Positions 37,414 to 48,535 of a stretch of 64,000 nucleotides of DNA are shown here, in pieces. The stretch is from positions 62,001 to 126,000 of the forward strand of contig NZ_JAHLZE010000038.1 in the NCBI RefSeq assembly GCF_020148105.1, in the 5' to 3' direction. The stretch comes from Methanobrevibacter sp. TMH8 (lineage in GTDB: Archaea > Methanobacteriota > Methanobacteria > Methanobacteriales > Methanobacteriaceae). The notes under the pieces are model-generated. The model worked only from the letters and a program-made list of their open reading frames with translations. It was not told the DNA's origin and did not search any database. Every line of letters begins with the position of its first letter. Position 1 is the first letter of the stretch. The position numbers were made by a program, and so were the translations under genes.

Positions 37414-37732
37414 AATATCACATAGTAAATTTGAATTTTAAAAGTATAAAATTAATTTGAATGATTTATTTCTTATTTTCTTAATTATTAACAATAAAAA
37501 ATATGTCTAACTTTTAATAAATACTTTCCTCATTATAAACAAAAATCAATTTTTAGAAATATTTTTAAAAATATTTTAAATAATATTTCAAATAAGATTT
37601 TAAATAAGATTTTAAATAATATTCCAAATAATATTTTATATTACATTTTATTATAATATTTCATATAATATTAAATAAAAGTTTAAAAGAATGATAGAAA
37701 TACTTTATATTTATAGTATTAATTATAAATCC
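37414..37732. other. Intergenic region with a degenerate repeat
   Basis: About 320 bases. A 16-base AAATAAGATTTTA/AAATAATATTTTA-like unit repeats four or five times at 37574-37638. It contains the mtnA promoter and the end of the metal ATPase operon. No gene. Confidence 0.45.
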
Positions 37733-39934
<2,202 letters not shown>

Positions 39935-40028
39935 TTTTAAACTTCCAACATACTGAATATTTAATTAAAAAATTATTATCAAATTATAGATAACAATAAA
40001 GATTATACATGATAATGATAAAATAATA

Positions 40029-40051
40029 TAGGTATAGGGGTATAGGTATAC
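40029..40051. promoter_or_regulatory. CsoR-type operator candidate, ATPase side
   Basis: TAGGTATAGGGGTATAGG (to 40051) repeats GGTATA around a GGGG core, between csoR and the ATPase. The similar element ahead of csoR supports a shared binding site. Confidence 0.45.
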
Positions 40052-40075
40052 AAGAAAAAAATAAAAAATAAAAAA

Positions 40076-40348
40076 CTAAAGACGTGAAAAATACTCAATA
40101 GCCTTTGTAAAGTCTTTTATTGTTTGTTCAGAATCTCCAGTTTCAATTCCTTCTTTAACACAGTGATTAAGATGTCCTTCAAGAACAATTTGACCAACTT
40201 TATGTAAAGCAGATTTAGATGCATTAATTTGCATAATAATATCTTCACATGGAATATCTTCATCAATCATGCGATCAATACCATTTAGCTGACCTATAAT
40301 TTTTTTCAATCTTATATGAAGGTTTTCAGAATCCATACACTTTTTCAT
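40076..40348 (-). CDS. csoR: CsoR-family metal-sensing repressor
   Basis: A 90-residue all-helical repressor (DUF156/CsoR fold). The copper ligand set of CsoR is present at the right spacing: Cys34 (IPCEDII), His59 (LEGHL) and Cys63 (NHCV), compared with Cys36/His61/Cys65 of the Mycobacterium protein. When it binds Cu(I) it should leave DNA and allow expression. The ATG at 40348 has TTAGGTGA at standard spacing. It leads the metal ATPase gene (141 bases on), with operator-like elements before both genes. Confidence 0.9.
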   Translation of the reverse strand: MKKCMDSENLHIRLKKIIGQLNGIDRMIDEDIPCEDIIMQINASKSALHKVGQIVLEGHLNHCVKEGIETGDSEQTIKDFTKAIEYFSRL

Positions 40349-40388
40349 TTTTTCACCTAATTAAAAATCTAAAAATATATTTTAGATT

Positions 40389-40404
40389 ATACCTATAGGG
40401 GTAT
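40389..40404. promoter_or_regulatory. CsoR-type operator candidate, csoR side
   Basis: ATACCTATAGGGGTAT, a near-palindrome with a G-rich centre, sits 40 bases upstream of csoR, in the position for autoregulation. It shares CCTATA/GGGG text with the element at 40029-40051. Confidence 0.5.
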
Positions 40405-40682
40405 TAGTATTGATTATATTTAAATATTTTGATTATTTTTATTTTGATATTAATAAAAATTAGTTAATTCAAGATATAAATATGTTAATTCGAGATATAA
40501 ATATAATATAATAAAGTATATAATAAATTCATTAATATATTAAAAATATATGAATTTAAAAATTAAACTAAATTTGAAAAGAAAAAAGGAAGACATCTAA
40601 TTATTATCATTAAAATAATATAATTTAATAAGAATTCTGGATAAATTTAATATAGATATATATTCCATATATTTACAAAATC

Positions 40683-40906
40683 GAAAAATATATAAACAAG
40701 TTCATCCATAATCTATATTATTGTTTTTGATTAATAAAATTAATAATGTAATTAATAAACTCTCCCAAAAGTTATCATGTTTATCATTACATTGAAAAAA
40801 GCATTTACTCAATCATAAGCTCTTCAATCTTTTTATTAATCGGGACAAAATTATCTGTTCCTCTCAAATATTATTTTTGAGAGGATTGATAATCTTTTTT
40901 TTTTTC
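40683..40906 (+). ncRNA. Structured intergenic RNA candidate B
   Basis: GAAAAATATATAAAC (40683-40697) is a strong BRE/TATA element; transcription should start near 40717. Three nested perfect helices follow: GATTAATAAAA (40729-40739) with TTTTATTAATC (40831-40841), 11 bp; AATGTAAT (40745-40752) with ATTACATT (40786-40793), 8 bp; and ATAAAC (40755-40760) with GTTTAT (40779-40784), 6 bp, closing a C-rich loop. The 3' end is a hairpin (ATTATC/GATAAT and CCTCTCAAA/TTTGAGAGG, 40850-40893) running into 11-12 T. About 190 nt, no coding frame; convergent with nifB. Confidence 0.65.
40894..40906 (+). terminator. Hairpin/T-tract terminator of RNA candidate B
   Basis: A 9-bp hairpin (40860-40868 with 40876-40884, outer 6 bp 40850-40855 with 40888-40893) is followed directly by a run of about 11 T. 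Confidence 0.7.
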
Positions 40907-41193
40907 ATTAATAAATAATAAAATTATCTAATAAATCTATTTTTCTAATTAAATATTGAAATAAACTAGAAAATTTTATAAAAATTGATTTTATAGTTAA
41001 AAAATTACATATAAAAATAATATATCAAATTACATATACAAAATTTTATATACAAATTGTATTTTATAAAATGTAAAATTAAGTATTATAAAAATTATTA
41101 AAAATAATAATAGAATAGTTAAACTATTCTACTAAAAATATCAAAAAATAATTAGATAAATACGCCAATTATATGATTAAAAAAGTTTTAAAA

Positions 41194-42060
41194 TTAGTAA
41201 TGGCTTGCAGGAGTCATTCCTAAATGCTTGTCTTCATCTTTTTTACCAGGAATTCCATAAGCATCAGCCCTACATTGAGTACAAGCTCTAAAAACTGGCA
41301 ATATTTCCTCGACTTCATCACGTACTTTTTCGATTTCAGCACAGCTTGGACGTGAATAATCTTTCATTTTATTTAATGGAATAAGTGGAAGAACATTCAT
41401 AAGTGAAGCTCCACGTTTTTTAACTTCTTTAGCTATTTCAACAATATGTTCATCATTTAATCCAGGAATTAAAACACTATTAACTTTAATGATAACCCCA
41501 AGGTTAGCTAATTTTTCAATTCCTTCAAGTTGATTTTTAATTAATATTTCTGCAGCTTCTTTTCCTTTATAGATTTTACCTTTATAATTAATAAAAGTAT
41601 AAATATCTTTTCCTATTTCAGGATCAATAGCATTAACAGTGACTGTAACAGTATTGACTCCAAGATTAGCTAATTTTTCTGCATAATCTGGAAGTAATAG
41701 TCCATTTGTACTCATACATTTGATTAAATCAGAGTTAGTTTTACCAAGTTTTTCAAAGAATTCAAAAGTAGCTTCATTAGCTAATGAATCACCAGGTCCA
41801 GCTACACCAACTACAGAAATTGGTCCTTCTTTGGTTACTTCTTCAACATGTTTAATTGCATCATCTGCATTCATAACACAAGAAGCTACTCCTGGCCTAT
41901 CTTCATCTTGATTAATATCCCTTGTACAGAAATTACAGTAAATATTACATTTAGGAGCAATAGGAACGTGAGCACGACCTACTTTATCATGCATTTTCTC
42001 ATTAAAACAAGGATGAGCCTTAGTTATATGAGCAAAACGACTTCCGTTATGTTTTTCCAT
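41194..42060 (-). CDS. nifB: NifB-type radical SAM cofactor-maturation protein
   Basis: A 288-residue radical SAM enzyme that builds the carbide-centred 8Fe precursor (NifB-co/L-cluster) from two 4Fe-4S clusters. HPCFNEKMHDKVGRAHVPIAPKCN leads into the SAM cluster motif Cys38-x3-Cys42-x2-Cys45 (CNIYCNFC), with the NifB-type C-terminal RACTQCRADAYGIPG. It lacks the NifX-like C-terminal domain, as archaeal stand-alone NifB does. No other nif gene is near, but methanogenesis marker genes start about 540 bases upstream on the same strand. The start has GAGGTGA at standard spacing. Confidence 0.93.
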   Translation of the reverse strand: MEKHNGSRFAHITKAHPCFNEKMHDKVGRAHVPIAPKCNIYCNFCTRDINQDEDRPGVASCVMNADDAIKHVEEVTKEGPISVVGVAGPGDSLANEATFEFFEKLGKTNSDLIKCMSTNGLLLPDYAEKLANLGVNTVTVTVNAIDPEIGKDIYTFINYKGKIYKGKEAAEILIKNQLEGIEKLANLGVIIKVNSVLIPGLNDEHIVEIAKEVKKRGASLMNVLPLIPLNKMKDYSRPSCAEIEKVRDEVEEILPVFRACTQCRADAYGIPGKKDEDKHLGMTPASHY

Positions 42061-42601
42061 AATGTCACCTCATATCATTAGATCCAATGATCTATCAATA
42101 AAAATATATTAAATTTATATTAAAATGATTAATTAAATTATATATTTAAGACAATATATTTCAATATATCTATATATTTCAATAATTTCAATGTGTATTC
42201 CAATATATATTCCAATATATTTAGAATTTACTTTTATTTAAAAACTATATAAAAAATTATATTTAAAAACCCTATTTAAAAAGTTTATCTAATCAACTAT
42301 ATTAACATTGTTTAAAATCTATTTAAGAATCTATTTAAAAATATTTAAAAAAATTTAAAAAAATTTAAAGAATTTGTTAATTTGTAAATAATGTGAATAT
42401 AATAATATCAATTATATAATATGTTTGAACTAGTTATTAAATTTTGTTGTATTTTGAACGAACAAAAGATAATAATTATAATAAACTATAATTTGTATTA
42501 GAAAAAAATTATATTAAATTTCTATAAAAATTGAAATATAATTAAAAGAAAATTAAATATAATTAAATAAAGTTAAATAAAATTAAATAAGATTTAGTGA
42601 T
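42061..42601. other. Intergenic region upstream of nifB
   Basis: About 540 bases. A hairpin with arms ATCATT/AATGAT around AGATCC lies at 42074-42091, overlapping the 5' side of the ribosome-binding region of nifB. TATTCCAATATAT occurs twice at 42196-42208 and 42208-42220. No gene; it must hold the nifB promoter if nifB is not read from the marker operon. No clear GGAA-N6-TTCC (NrpR-type) site was found. Confidence 0.45.
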
Positions 42602-43159
42602 TTAAGAAGATTTCAATTCTTTAACATAATTTAATCCTCTATCAAGCCACTCATCTTTAATTAATTCATCAGTACATACAATAGCTATAATATCATCTTG
42701 AGAAATATCTCTAATTATTCTAAATCCTTCAGGAATTATTCTAAAAGCAGCATCATAAACTCTTTTTTTTAGATTTTCATAAGGGTCATCGATTACTAAG
42801 TTTTCTAAATTATCCTCGTTTCCATCAAGAACAAAGCTAAATCTATCTGGTTGATGTACATTTTCTCTTCCTTTTTCAAGCCATAACTTTTTTAAAATAT
42901 TCGGAAGATAATTTTCATCTTTTACACGAATAATAGTTTTATCTGCTTCTTTATCATATTCTATCTTAGTTACATCGCCTAAAATAGTGAAATCAGAAGT
43001 TTTATCCATTTTCATGGCTAAAATAAATACAACTTCAACAGGATCGACATAAACTCTCATGTCCTTAATCGAAGGCGACAATTGAAGATCTTGAAAGATT
43101 TGTTTAATAATCATTTCATAAACCTTTGCTCCTTCCTTATCAGTAGATTCAACAAGCAT
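42602..43159 (-). CDS. mmp17: Methanogenesis marker protein 17
   Basis: A 185-residue protein characteristic of methanogens. I recognise it from its opening (LVESTDKEGAKVYEMIIKQI), the PDRFSF segment and the C-terminal IIPEGFRIIRDISQDD. It is the last gene of the marker run, 24 bases after marker 15. Recent structural work, as I recall it, places Mmp17 in the ATP-driven complex that activates methyl-coenzyme M reductase together with McrC, component A2, Mmp7 and Mmp3. No catalytic motif is obvious. Confidence 0.85.
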   Translation of the reverse strand: MLVESTDKEGAKVYEMIIKQIFQDLQLSPSIKDMRVYVDPVEVVFILAMKMDKTSDFTILGDVTKIEYDKEADKTIIRVKDENYLPNILKKLWLEKGRENVHQPDRFSFVLDGNEDNLENLVIDDPYENLKKRVYDAAFRIIPEGFRIIRDISQDDIIAIVCTDELIKDEWLDRGLNYVKELKSS

Positions 43160-43183
43160 TAAAATGCACCTATTTTTCTATTA

Positions 43184-44425
43184 TTATTTGTTTTCCTGCC
43201 TTTTGCCCATTCCAGAAACTAGTAACGCTGCACCAACAGCTCCAATATGTTGGGAATATTCAGGAACTATGACATCAATTCCTCCAAGAGTTTCACTAAC
43301 TGCTTTTACAAGTCCTGAAATAAGAGAGGTTCCTCCTACTTGTATTAAAGGTTCGCGAATATCAATCTCTTGTAATTGTTGTTCATAAACCTGTTCAGCT
43401 ACAGAATGACATGCAGCTGCAGCTACATCTTCTTTTGATCCACCAGCTGCAAGAGTAGTAACTAAATCTTGAATACCAAATACAATACAGTAACTGTTCA
43501 ACATAGCTTTTTTATAATCTCCTTTCATAGCTAAAGGCCCAAGTTCTGTAATATCAACGTCTAATCTACGTGAAGTCATTTCTAAAAATCTTCCAGAAGC
43601 ACCTGCACAGATTCCACCCATGGTAAAATTGTCAGGAATGCCATCATTAACTGTAATAACTTTATTATCCATTCCACCAATATCAAGAACAGTAGCATCA
43701 CCTTTTTGATGACCTGCAAGATAAACTGCCCCTTTAGCATTTACAGATAGTTCTTCTTGAATAAGTTCTGCTTTCATATTCTTTCCAATAGTAAGACGAC
43801 CATATCCCGTAGTACCAATACCTTCAACATCATCTAAACTATAGCCAGTACCTTCAAAAGCTTCATCAGCAGCCCTATATACAGATTCCATAATATCTTT
43901 AGTAGCTGTCCAACCAGTTCCAATAACTGAATTATTTTCCATGAGAACAACTTTTGTAGTTGTTGAACCTGAATCAACACCAAGAGTTAATCCTTCTTGT
44001 TTTTCACGAGCAAGAATACTTCTTCTAGCTACAGAAGTAGTTAATGCCTCCATACGAATGAAAAGTTCATCAGCTTTTGTTCGTTCAGTGAAAGAGTATG
44101 TTACAACAGGAATTCGAGTATTTTCTTGAATGAAACGTCTAACTTCATTTCTAACTAAAGCACCTTCTGCACATCTAAAACAAGTAGCTATAAAAACAGC
44201 ATCAGCTTTACTTTTACCTTCAACAATAGACATAGCCCTCGCTATCATTAGCTTTAAACTTGAACTCTCAGCAGAAAATCCAAATTTCTCATAAGCTTCA
44301 TCAATATATTCAAGATCAATTTCAGGAATAACTATTTCTGAACCAAAAGTAGTGGCTGCTTTTTCTATTTCTTTTTGAATACCACTATATTCAGTACCAC
44401 AGGATATTAAAGCTATTTTAACCAT
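43184..44425 (-). CDS. mmp15: Methanogenesis marker protein 15 (BadF/BcrA-like ATPase)
   Basis: A 413-residue ASKHA-fold ATPase related to the activators of 2-hydroxyacyl-CoA dehydratase. The phosphate loop [17 protein letters not shown] (about 150-165), the GTTGYGR and [10 protein letters not shown] segments and the cluster-binding [14 protein letters not shown] are all visible. Activators of this type use ATP to push electrons to low potential, which suits a role in methanogenesis enzyme activation. Its start overlaps the marker 5 stop by 8 bases, so translation is coupled. Confidence 0.9.
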   Translation of the reverse strand: MVKIALISCGTEYSGIQKEIEKAATTFGSEIVIPEIDLEYIDEAYEKFGFSAESSSLKLMIARAMSIVEGKSKADAVFIATCFRCAEGALVRNEVRRFIQENTRIPVVTYSFTERTKADELFIRMEALTTSVARRSILAREKQEGLTLGVDSGSTTTKVVLMENNSVIGTGWTATKDIMESVYRAADEAFEGTGYSLDDVEGIGTTGYGRLTIGKNMKAELIQEELSVNAKGAVYLAGHQKGDATVLDIGGMDNKVITVNDGIPDNFTMGGICAGASGRFLEMTSRRLDVDITELGPLAMKGDYKKAMLNSYCIVFGIQDLVTTLAAGGSKEDVAAAACHSVAEQVYEQQLQEIDIREPLIQVGGTSLISGLVKAVSETLGGIDVIVPEYSQHIGAVGAALLVSGMGKRQENK

Positions 44426-44981
44426 TGTTTAGCTCCTTTTTATTTTTTTCATTTTTAGAATTAGAAGAATTAGAAGAATAAGAACTATCAGTTTCAGAAC
44501 CATTAGAATCAGAAGAGTCTGAATCAGAATCAGAAGGATTAGATTTAGGAAGTGAATCTAAGAAAGTATTGATTTTATTTACCATATCAGTAGTTTCATC
44601 TTTATTCTTAGGATATGTTAATTCAAGGGTTGGAAGACCTCTTTTCCTAAGATGAAAAGTAGAAAGTTCATTAGTTCTAGCACAACCAACACAACCAAAA
44701 CCAAAAGGAGCATCATCAACAATTATAGCTGCTTCTGCTTCTTCTATTAAAGGCCCAATTAGAGACATTCTTCCACGTACTCCAGAAGGAACTTCAATAG
44801 CTGCATACTTTAATCCTTTAATAGGATCCTCTTCAGTAAGATTCATTGGAGGAGAATCTATATCAGGATCTTTAACTTTTTTCCTAACCGCTTTTTGGAG
44901 AGAAAGAACTTCATGCCCTTTTCTTTCAATTAAATCTGCTAAAATCAATGAATTAGGTGGAAATATCATTACTTTTACCAT
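44418..44981 (-). CDS. mmp5: Methanogenesis marker protein 5
   Basis: A 187-residue protein. The core (about 1-140) shows [40 protein letters not shown] and [17 protein letters not shown], with the paired Cys typical of the family and able to hold metal. Residues about 150-187 form a Ser/Asn/Asp-rich tail not essential to the fold. GAGGTGA precedes the ATG at standard spacing. It is 101 bases after marker 6 and overlaps marker 15. Confidence 0.85.
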   Translation of the reverse strand: MVKVMIFPPNSLILADLIERKGHEVLSLQKAVRKKVKDPDIDSPPMNLTEEDPIKGLKYAAIEVPSGVRGRMSLIGPLIEEAEAAIIVDDAPFGFGCVGCARTNELSTFHLRKRGLPTLELTYPKNKDETTDMVNKINTFLDSLPKSNPSDSDSDSSDSNGSETDSSYSSNSSNSKNEKNKKELNNG

Positions 44982-45082
44982 TGTGTCACCTCAAAGATCA
45001 AAATATTTTTGTAATTTTATAAATGTTGTAAATTTTATTATAGATTATAATTTTATTATGAATAATATTATTTTTCATGAAT

Positions 45083-45589
45083 TTATACATTAGATTTTTT
45101 ATCCTTATCTTTTACTTTGGATTTTTCCTCATCTAAGCACTGATTCATGACATCTTCAAACTCATCTACTGGAATACAACTCTTTTTTTCAAGAGAAACT
45201 TCTTTTGGATTTTTCAAAGCATCTGAAACATAGCCAAGAAGTTGAAATTCTTTTTCCATTTGATGAAAACCTTCACGAGGTCCTTTTCTATGCCCTCTAC
45301 ATCTTCGAGGGTCACCTGGTGGAAATCCTCTGTCTTTTGTAAAAATATTATATGGATCTAACTTTCTTACCTCTTTAATAGCTTTTATAACATCTTCTTC
45401 TTTTCCACTAACCATAGCACCATAGCAAGTTTGTTTGATAGTTAAAGGCAATCCTAAAAGATGCATCTGATTAACAACTTCACTTTCACTGACATTAGCT
45501 TTTGGACCCAAAATAATCATTCTTGTAACAACTTCAGGATCTCTGTCTTCTCTACCAAGATCTGGATTGATACATACATTTTCAACCAT
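45083..45589 (-). CDS. mmp6: Methanogenesis marker protein 6
   Basis: A 168-residue protein restricted to methanogens. Recognised by [39 protein letters not shown] and the Arg/Gly-rich [21 protein letters not shown]. Positive charge in this segment could bind nucleic acid or an acidic partner. It lies between marker 3 (198 bases upstream) and marker 5. Function unknown. Confidence 0.85.
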   Translation of the reverse strand: MVENVCINPDLGREDRDPEVVTRMIILGPKANVSESEVVNQMHLLGLPLTIKQTCYGAMVSGKEEDVIKAIKEVRKLDPYNIFTKDRGFPPGDPRRCRGHRKGPREGFHQMEKEFQLLGYVSDALKNPKEVSLEKKSCIPVDEFEDVMNQCLDEEKSKVKDKDKKSNV

Positions 45590-45709
45590 AATATCCCTTT
45601 TGAATTTTTAATACATGATTATAAAATATTATACTAAATTTAAAATAATTTATCATATTATAAATCTATCATATTATACTAAATTTTTAACTTTAATCAA
45701 TAGAATGAA

Positions 45710-45770
45710 TTAATTAACTAACTAATCAACTAATTAACTAATTAACTAATTAATTAACTAATTAAAATAT
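45710..45770. repeat. AACTAATT tandem repeat between marker genes 3 and 6
   Basis: Six or so imperfect copies of an AACTAATT-type octamer lie in the 198-base gap between the marker 3 stop and the marker 6 start. Composition-driven; no function evident. Confidence 0.6.
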
Positions 45771-45787
45771 TACCTATTTAATAATTA

Positions 45788-47338
45788 TTATTCCTTAGAT
45801 CTTTTAATATATAGTAATTCTCCTTCTTTTAGTTCTTCAATATGATTCAAATCAGTAATTATCTTACCAACAATGTTAGTTGCATTAAATGGTTCTGCTG
45901 TTGGACCAAATTCATCATTACTCTCAAATCTAACTCCAATCAAACCAACATTTTTCTTAGCCATATTTGTAACACCAATTTTACCAGCTTCAACACAAGC
46001 CCCTGGAATATTTTCAGGAATTAAACCTTTAGCTTCCTTTGAATCTCCTTCAAAAATGGACATTTTCATTCCTGGAAATGCAAAATGAACTTTCAAAGCA
46101 CCGATTGGCTTTTCAACTAAGCCAGAAATCTTTTTAAAGTACCACGAAGATCTTGGAGCTTCATTTTCATTATCATAAATCTCAATTATAGCTAAATCCT
46201 CTTTATTGATACCTTTTGTTGTAACCTTACCTTCTTTTATAATATCAATAGAAAATTCAGGATTTTGTTCAACTACCAATCCATCATCATCTATAACACC
46301 AATTTTTTCATGAGATATGCCAATAGATTTCAAATAATCTTCAGTTTCTTTTTGAGTCATAGCCAAAGTCATTATCCTTTCAGGATTACTTTTTATAGTA
46401 ATTTTATCTTTAGAACTAGCTATATCTAATAATTCCATCCCTTTTTCAACATAAGCAACAGTTGTATGATGATGAGATTTTACTCTATCTTCCCTATAGA
46501 TATAAACTTTACCAATACCTTTTCCAGTATTTCTTACAGTTACAGTTCCTCTTTTTCTCATAGTTGTGTTTTCAACACTCTTTCCCAAACCTTGAAGTGA
46601 ATAAAAACCAACAAAAGAATTTGCTTCATAATCAACAGAAACATTTCCTTTTTCAATTAAAGAAAATAAGTGTTCAGCAGATTGAGGAGAATTTTCATCT
46701 ATTTTGAGCATGACATATGTAAATAATTGATTCCCTTCTTTTAAAACTGTATTTAAATTAGAAACAGAGGCACTATCAGTGACACTACTCCTTTCAATAA
46801 TTCCTTCTACAGAAATAACATCATCATCAGAATCTAAAAGACGTACAGTTCTTTTTCCACCTACAATTTTTGCAAAAATACCTTTATTAAAATCTGGAAC
46901 ACCATAAACTGCAGAATGATCTTCTTTAGCAAAAATTATATGAGTAGATTCATTACTAAACCCAGATAAGCTTAATATTACATCCCCATCTTTATATCTA
47001 TTTTCATCCATTGTTGGTTCTAAATCAGTTGTAGTAGGACCAATCGCTACTTCATTTGATGACGTCCATCTTATAGAACGCCCCTCAAAATCTTTGTATT
47101 GTTTTTTCCAAAGGTCAATTAATGGTTTCGCTTCTTCATTTTCAACCATTTCAATTATTATACTTCCTTTTGGAGTTTTTATCTTATATTTATTGATGTT
47201 TTTCTCAAATTCTTTTTTACCTTTAATAAGACAAATAATACTGCCATCATCATAAGGAGCATTTGAAAAATCAATTGCTTCTTTTATTGTAGACCCTTCC
47301 TTAAGCTCTACATCATTTCCATTAATTTTTACTTTCAT
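45788..47338 (-). CDS. mmp3: Methanogenesis marker protein 3
   Basis: A 516-residue protein. An N-terminal ubiquitin-like (ThiS/MoaD-like) segment (MKVKINGNDVELKEGSTIKEAIDFS) is followed by RSIRWTSSNEVAIGPTTTDLEP and a long beta-rich body with VHFAFPGMKMSIFEGDSKEA-type text near the end. I take the start as ATG 47338, preceded by GAGGG, not the ATG 20 codons earlier. As I recall, Mmp3 is part of the methyl-coenzyme M reductase activation complex. It is 145 bases after marker 2. Confidence 0.9.
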   Translation of the reverse strand: MKVKINGNDVELKEGSTIKEAIDFSNAPYDDGSIICLIKGKKEFEKNINKYKIKTPKGSIIIEMVENEEAKPLIDLWKKQYKDFEGRSIRWTSSNEVAIGPTTTDLEPTMDENRYKDGDVILSLSGFSNESTHIIFAKEDHSAVYGVPDFNKGIFAKIVGGKRTVRLLDSDDDVISVEGIIERSSVTDSASVSNLNTVLKEGNQLFTYVMLKIDENSPQSAEHLFSLIEKGNVSVDYEANSFVGFYSLQGLGKSVENTTMRKRGTVTVRNTGKGIGKVYIYREDRVKSHHHTTVAYVEKGMELLDIASSKDKITIKSNPERIMTLAMTQKETEDYLKSIGISHEKIGVIDDDGLVVEQNPEFSIDIIKEGKVTTKGINKEDLAIIEIYDNENEAPRSSWYFKKISGLVEKPIGALKVHFAFPGMKMSIFEGDSKEAKGLIPENIPGACVEAGKIGVTNMAKKNVGLIGVRFESNDEFGPTAEPFNATNIVGKIITDLNHIEELKEGELLYIKRSKE

Positions 47339-47483
47339 AAAAACCCTCAATAAATATTTACATGTCATTAAGTTATATATAATTAAATTATTATACATAT
47401 AAAATATTAAATAAATATAAAATATAAATATAAACTATTAATGTTAAATTATAAACTTTTAAGATAAAATTAATTTAAACTCA

Positions 47484-48461
47484 TTAATTTTTGATCTTAA
47501 GAACTGGATTCAGTTTTTGATCAAATAAAACCATTTTTTGATCATTATCAATTAAATAAAGTTTTTTATCTTCAATTACTTCCCCAACTATTGAAGCAGT
47601 TATTGAAACACTTTTAAGTAAACTTATTAATTCTTCTAAATTTTCTTCTTTAGCAGTTAAAACAAAACCTGCTCCAGGATAAGATTTAAGCCATTCTTCC
47701 CAAGATACACTATCATTTCTTGGGATTTTATTTAAATCCACTGTTGCTCCAACATTAGAAGATTCTAACAACATTTCAAGTGTTCCTAAAGTTCCAGGGT
47801 TACTAATGTCTTTTCCCCCAGTAACTAATTCTTTTTCTGCAATTTCTTTCATAATTATTATTTGATCCTGTACAATTTTTTCGTCCTTAAAATAGGTTGT
47901 ATCCCAATTAAGTGCAAATTTAGGATGTTGTCTACCATCTAAATCAATAGCCACAATAACTTTATCTCCTACATTTGCTCCAAAACTAGTTATGATCTTA
48001 TCTTTCTTAGCTATTCCTACAATTGCAACATCTAGAGTATTACAATCAGCATCTGGATGTAGATGACCTCCAACCATTGGAACATTGAATTTTTTACAAC
48101 CATCTTTTATTCCATCAAGGAGATCATTAGCTATCTTTTGATTATTAATCGATAGAATATTCACCATAGCAATGGGTTTAGCCCCCATAGCAGCAATATC
48201 ATTGACATTAACAAGAATTGAACAGTAACCTGCCCAATAAGGATCAGCATCCATTAATTTTCCCCAGATTCCATCAGCAGCAAACAATATTATGTTTCCA
48301 TCACCAATATCAATAGTCGATGCATCATCACCAAAATCAAGAAGAGTTTTTCCAGATATATTATAAACTTCCTCTAATTTATTAGTTATATTTTCTATAG
48401 ATTCTTTTCTAGAAACTCCTTCAAAATTTTGAAGAGATTTAACAAGATCAGCTAATTCCAA
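47484..48461 (-). CDS. mmp2: Methanogenesis marker protein 2 (AIR synthase-like)
   Basis: A 325-residue protein of the PurM/AIR synthase superfamily (ThiL, SelD, HypE relatives). The ATP-binding N-terminal half reads [14 protein letters not shown]...[36 protein letters not shown], and the C-terminal half has [20 protein letters not shown]. It should bind ATP and phosphorylate or dehydrate an unknown substrate. It starts 74 bases after the DUF2117-like gene. Confidence 0.88.
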   Translation of the reverse strand: MELADLVKSLQNFEGVSRKESIENITNKLEEVYNISGKTLLDFGDDASTIDIGDGNIILFAADGIWGKLMDADPYWAGYCSILVNVNDIAAMGAKPIAMVNILSINNQKIANDLLDGIKDGCKKFNVPMVGGHLHPDADCNTLDVAIVGIAKKDKIITSFGANVGDKVIVAIDLDGRQHPKFALNWDTTYFKDEKIVQDQIIIMKEIAEKELVTGGKDISNPGTLGTLEMLLESSNVGATVDLNKIPRNDSVSWEEWLKSYPGAGFVLTAKEENLEELISLLKSVSITASIVGEVIEDKKLYLIDNDQKMVLFDQKLNPVLKIKN

Positions 48462-48535
48462 AACTATACCTCACATTATTCTTGATTATATTTTAAATAA
48501 GATTATATTGATTATATTCTGACTAACAATAGTTA

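Noticed and set aside
42061-42601. NrpR-type nitrogen operator upstream of nifB
   Set aside because: I looked for GGAA-N6-TTCC and found only TTCC-containing direct repeats, not the palindrome.
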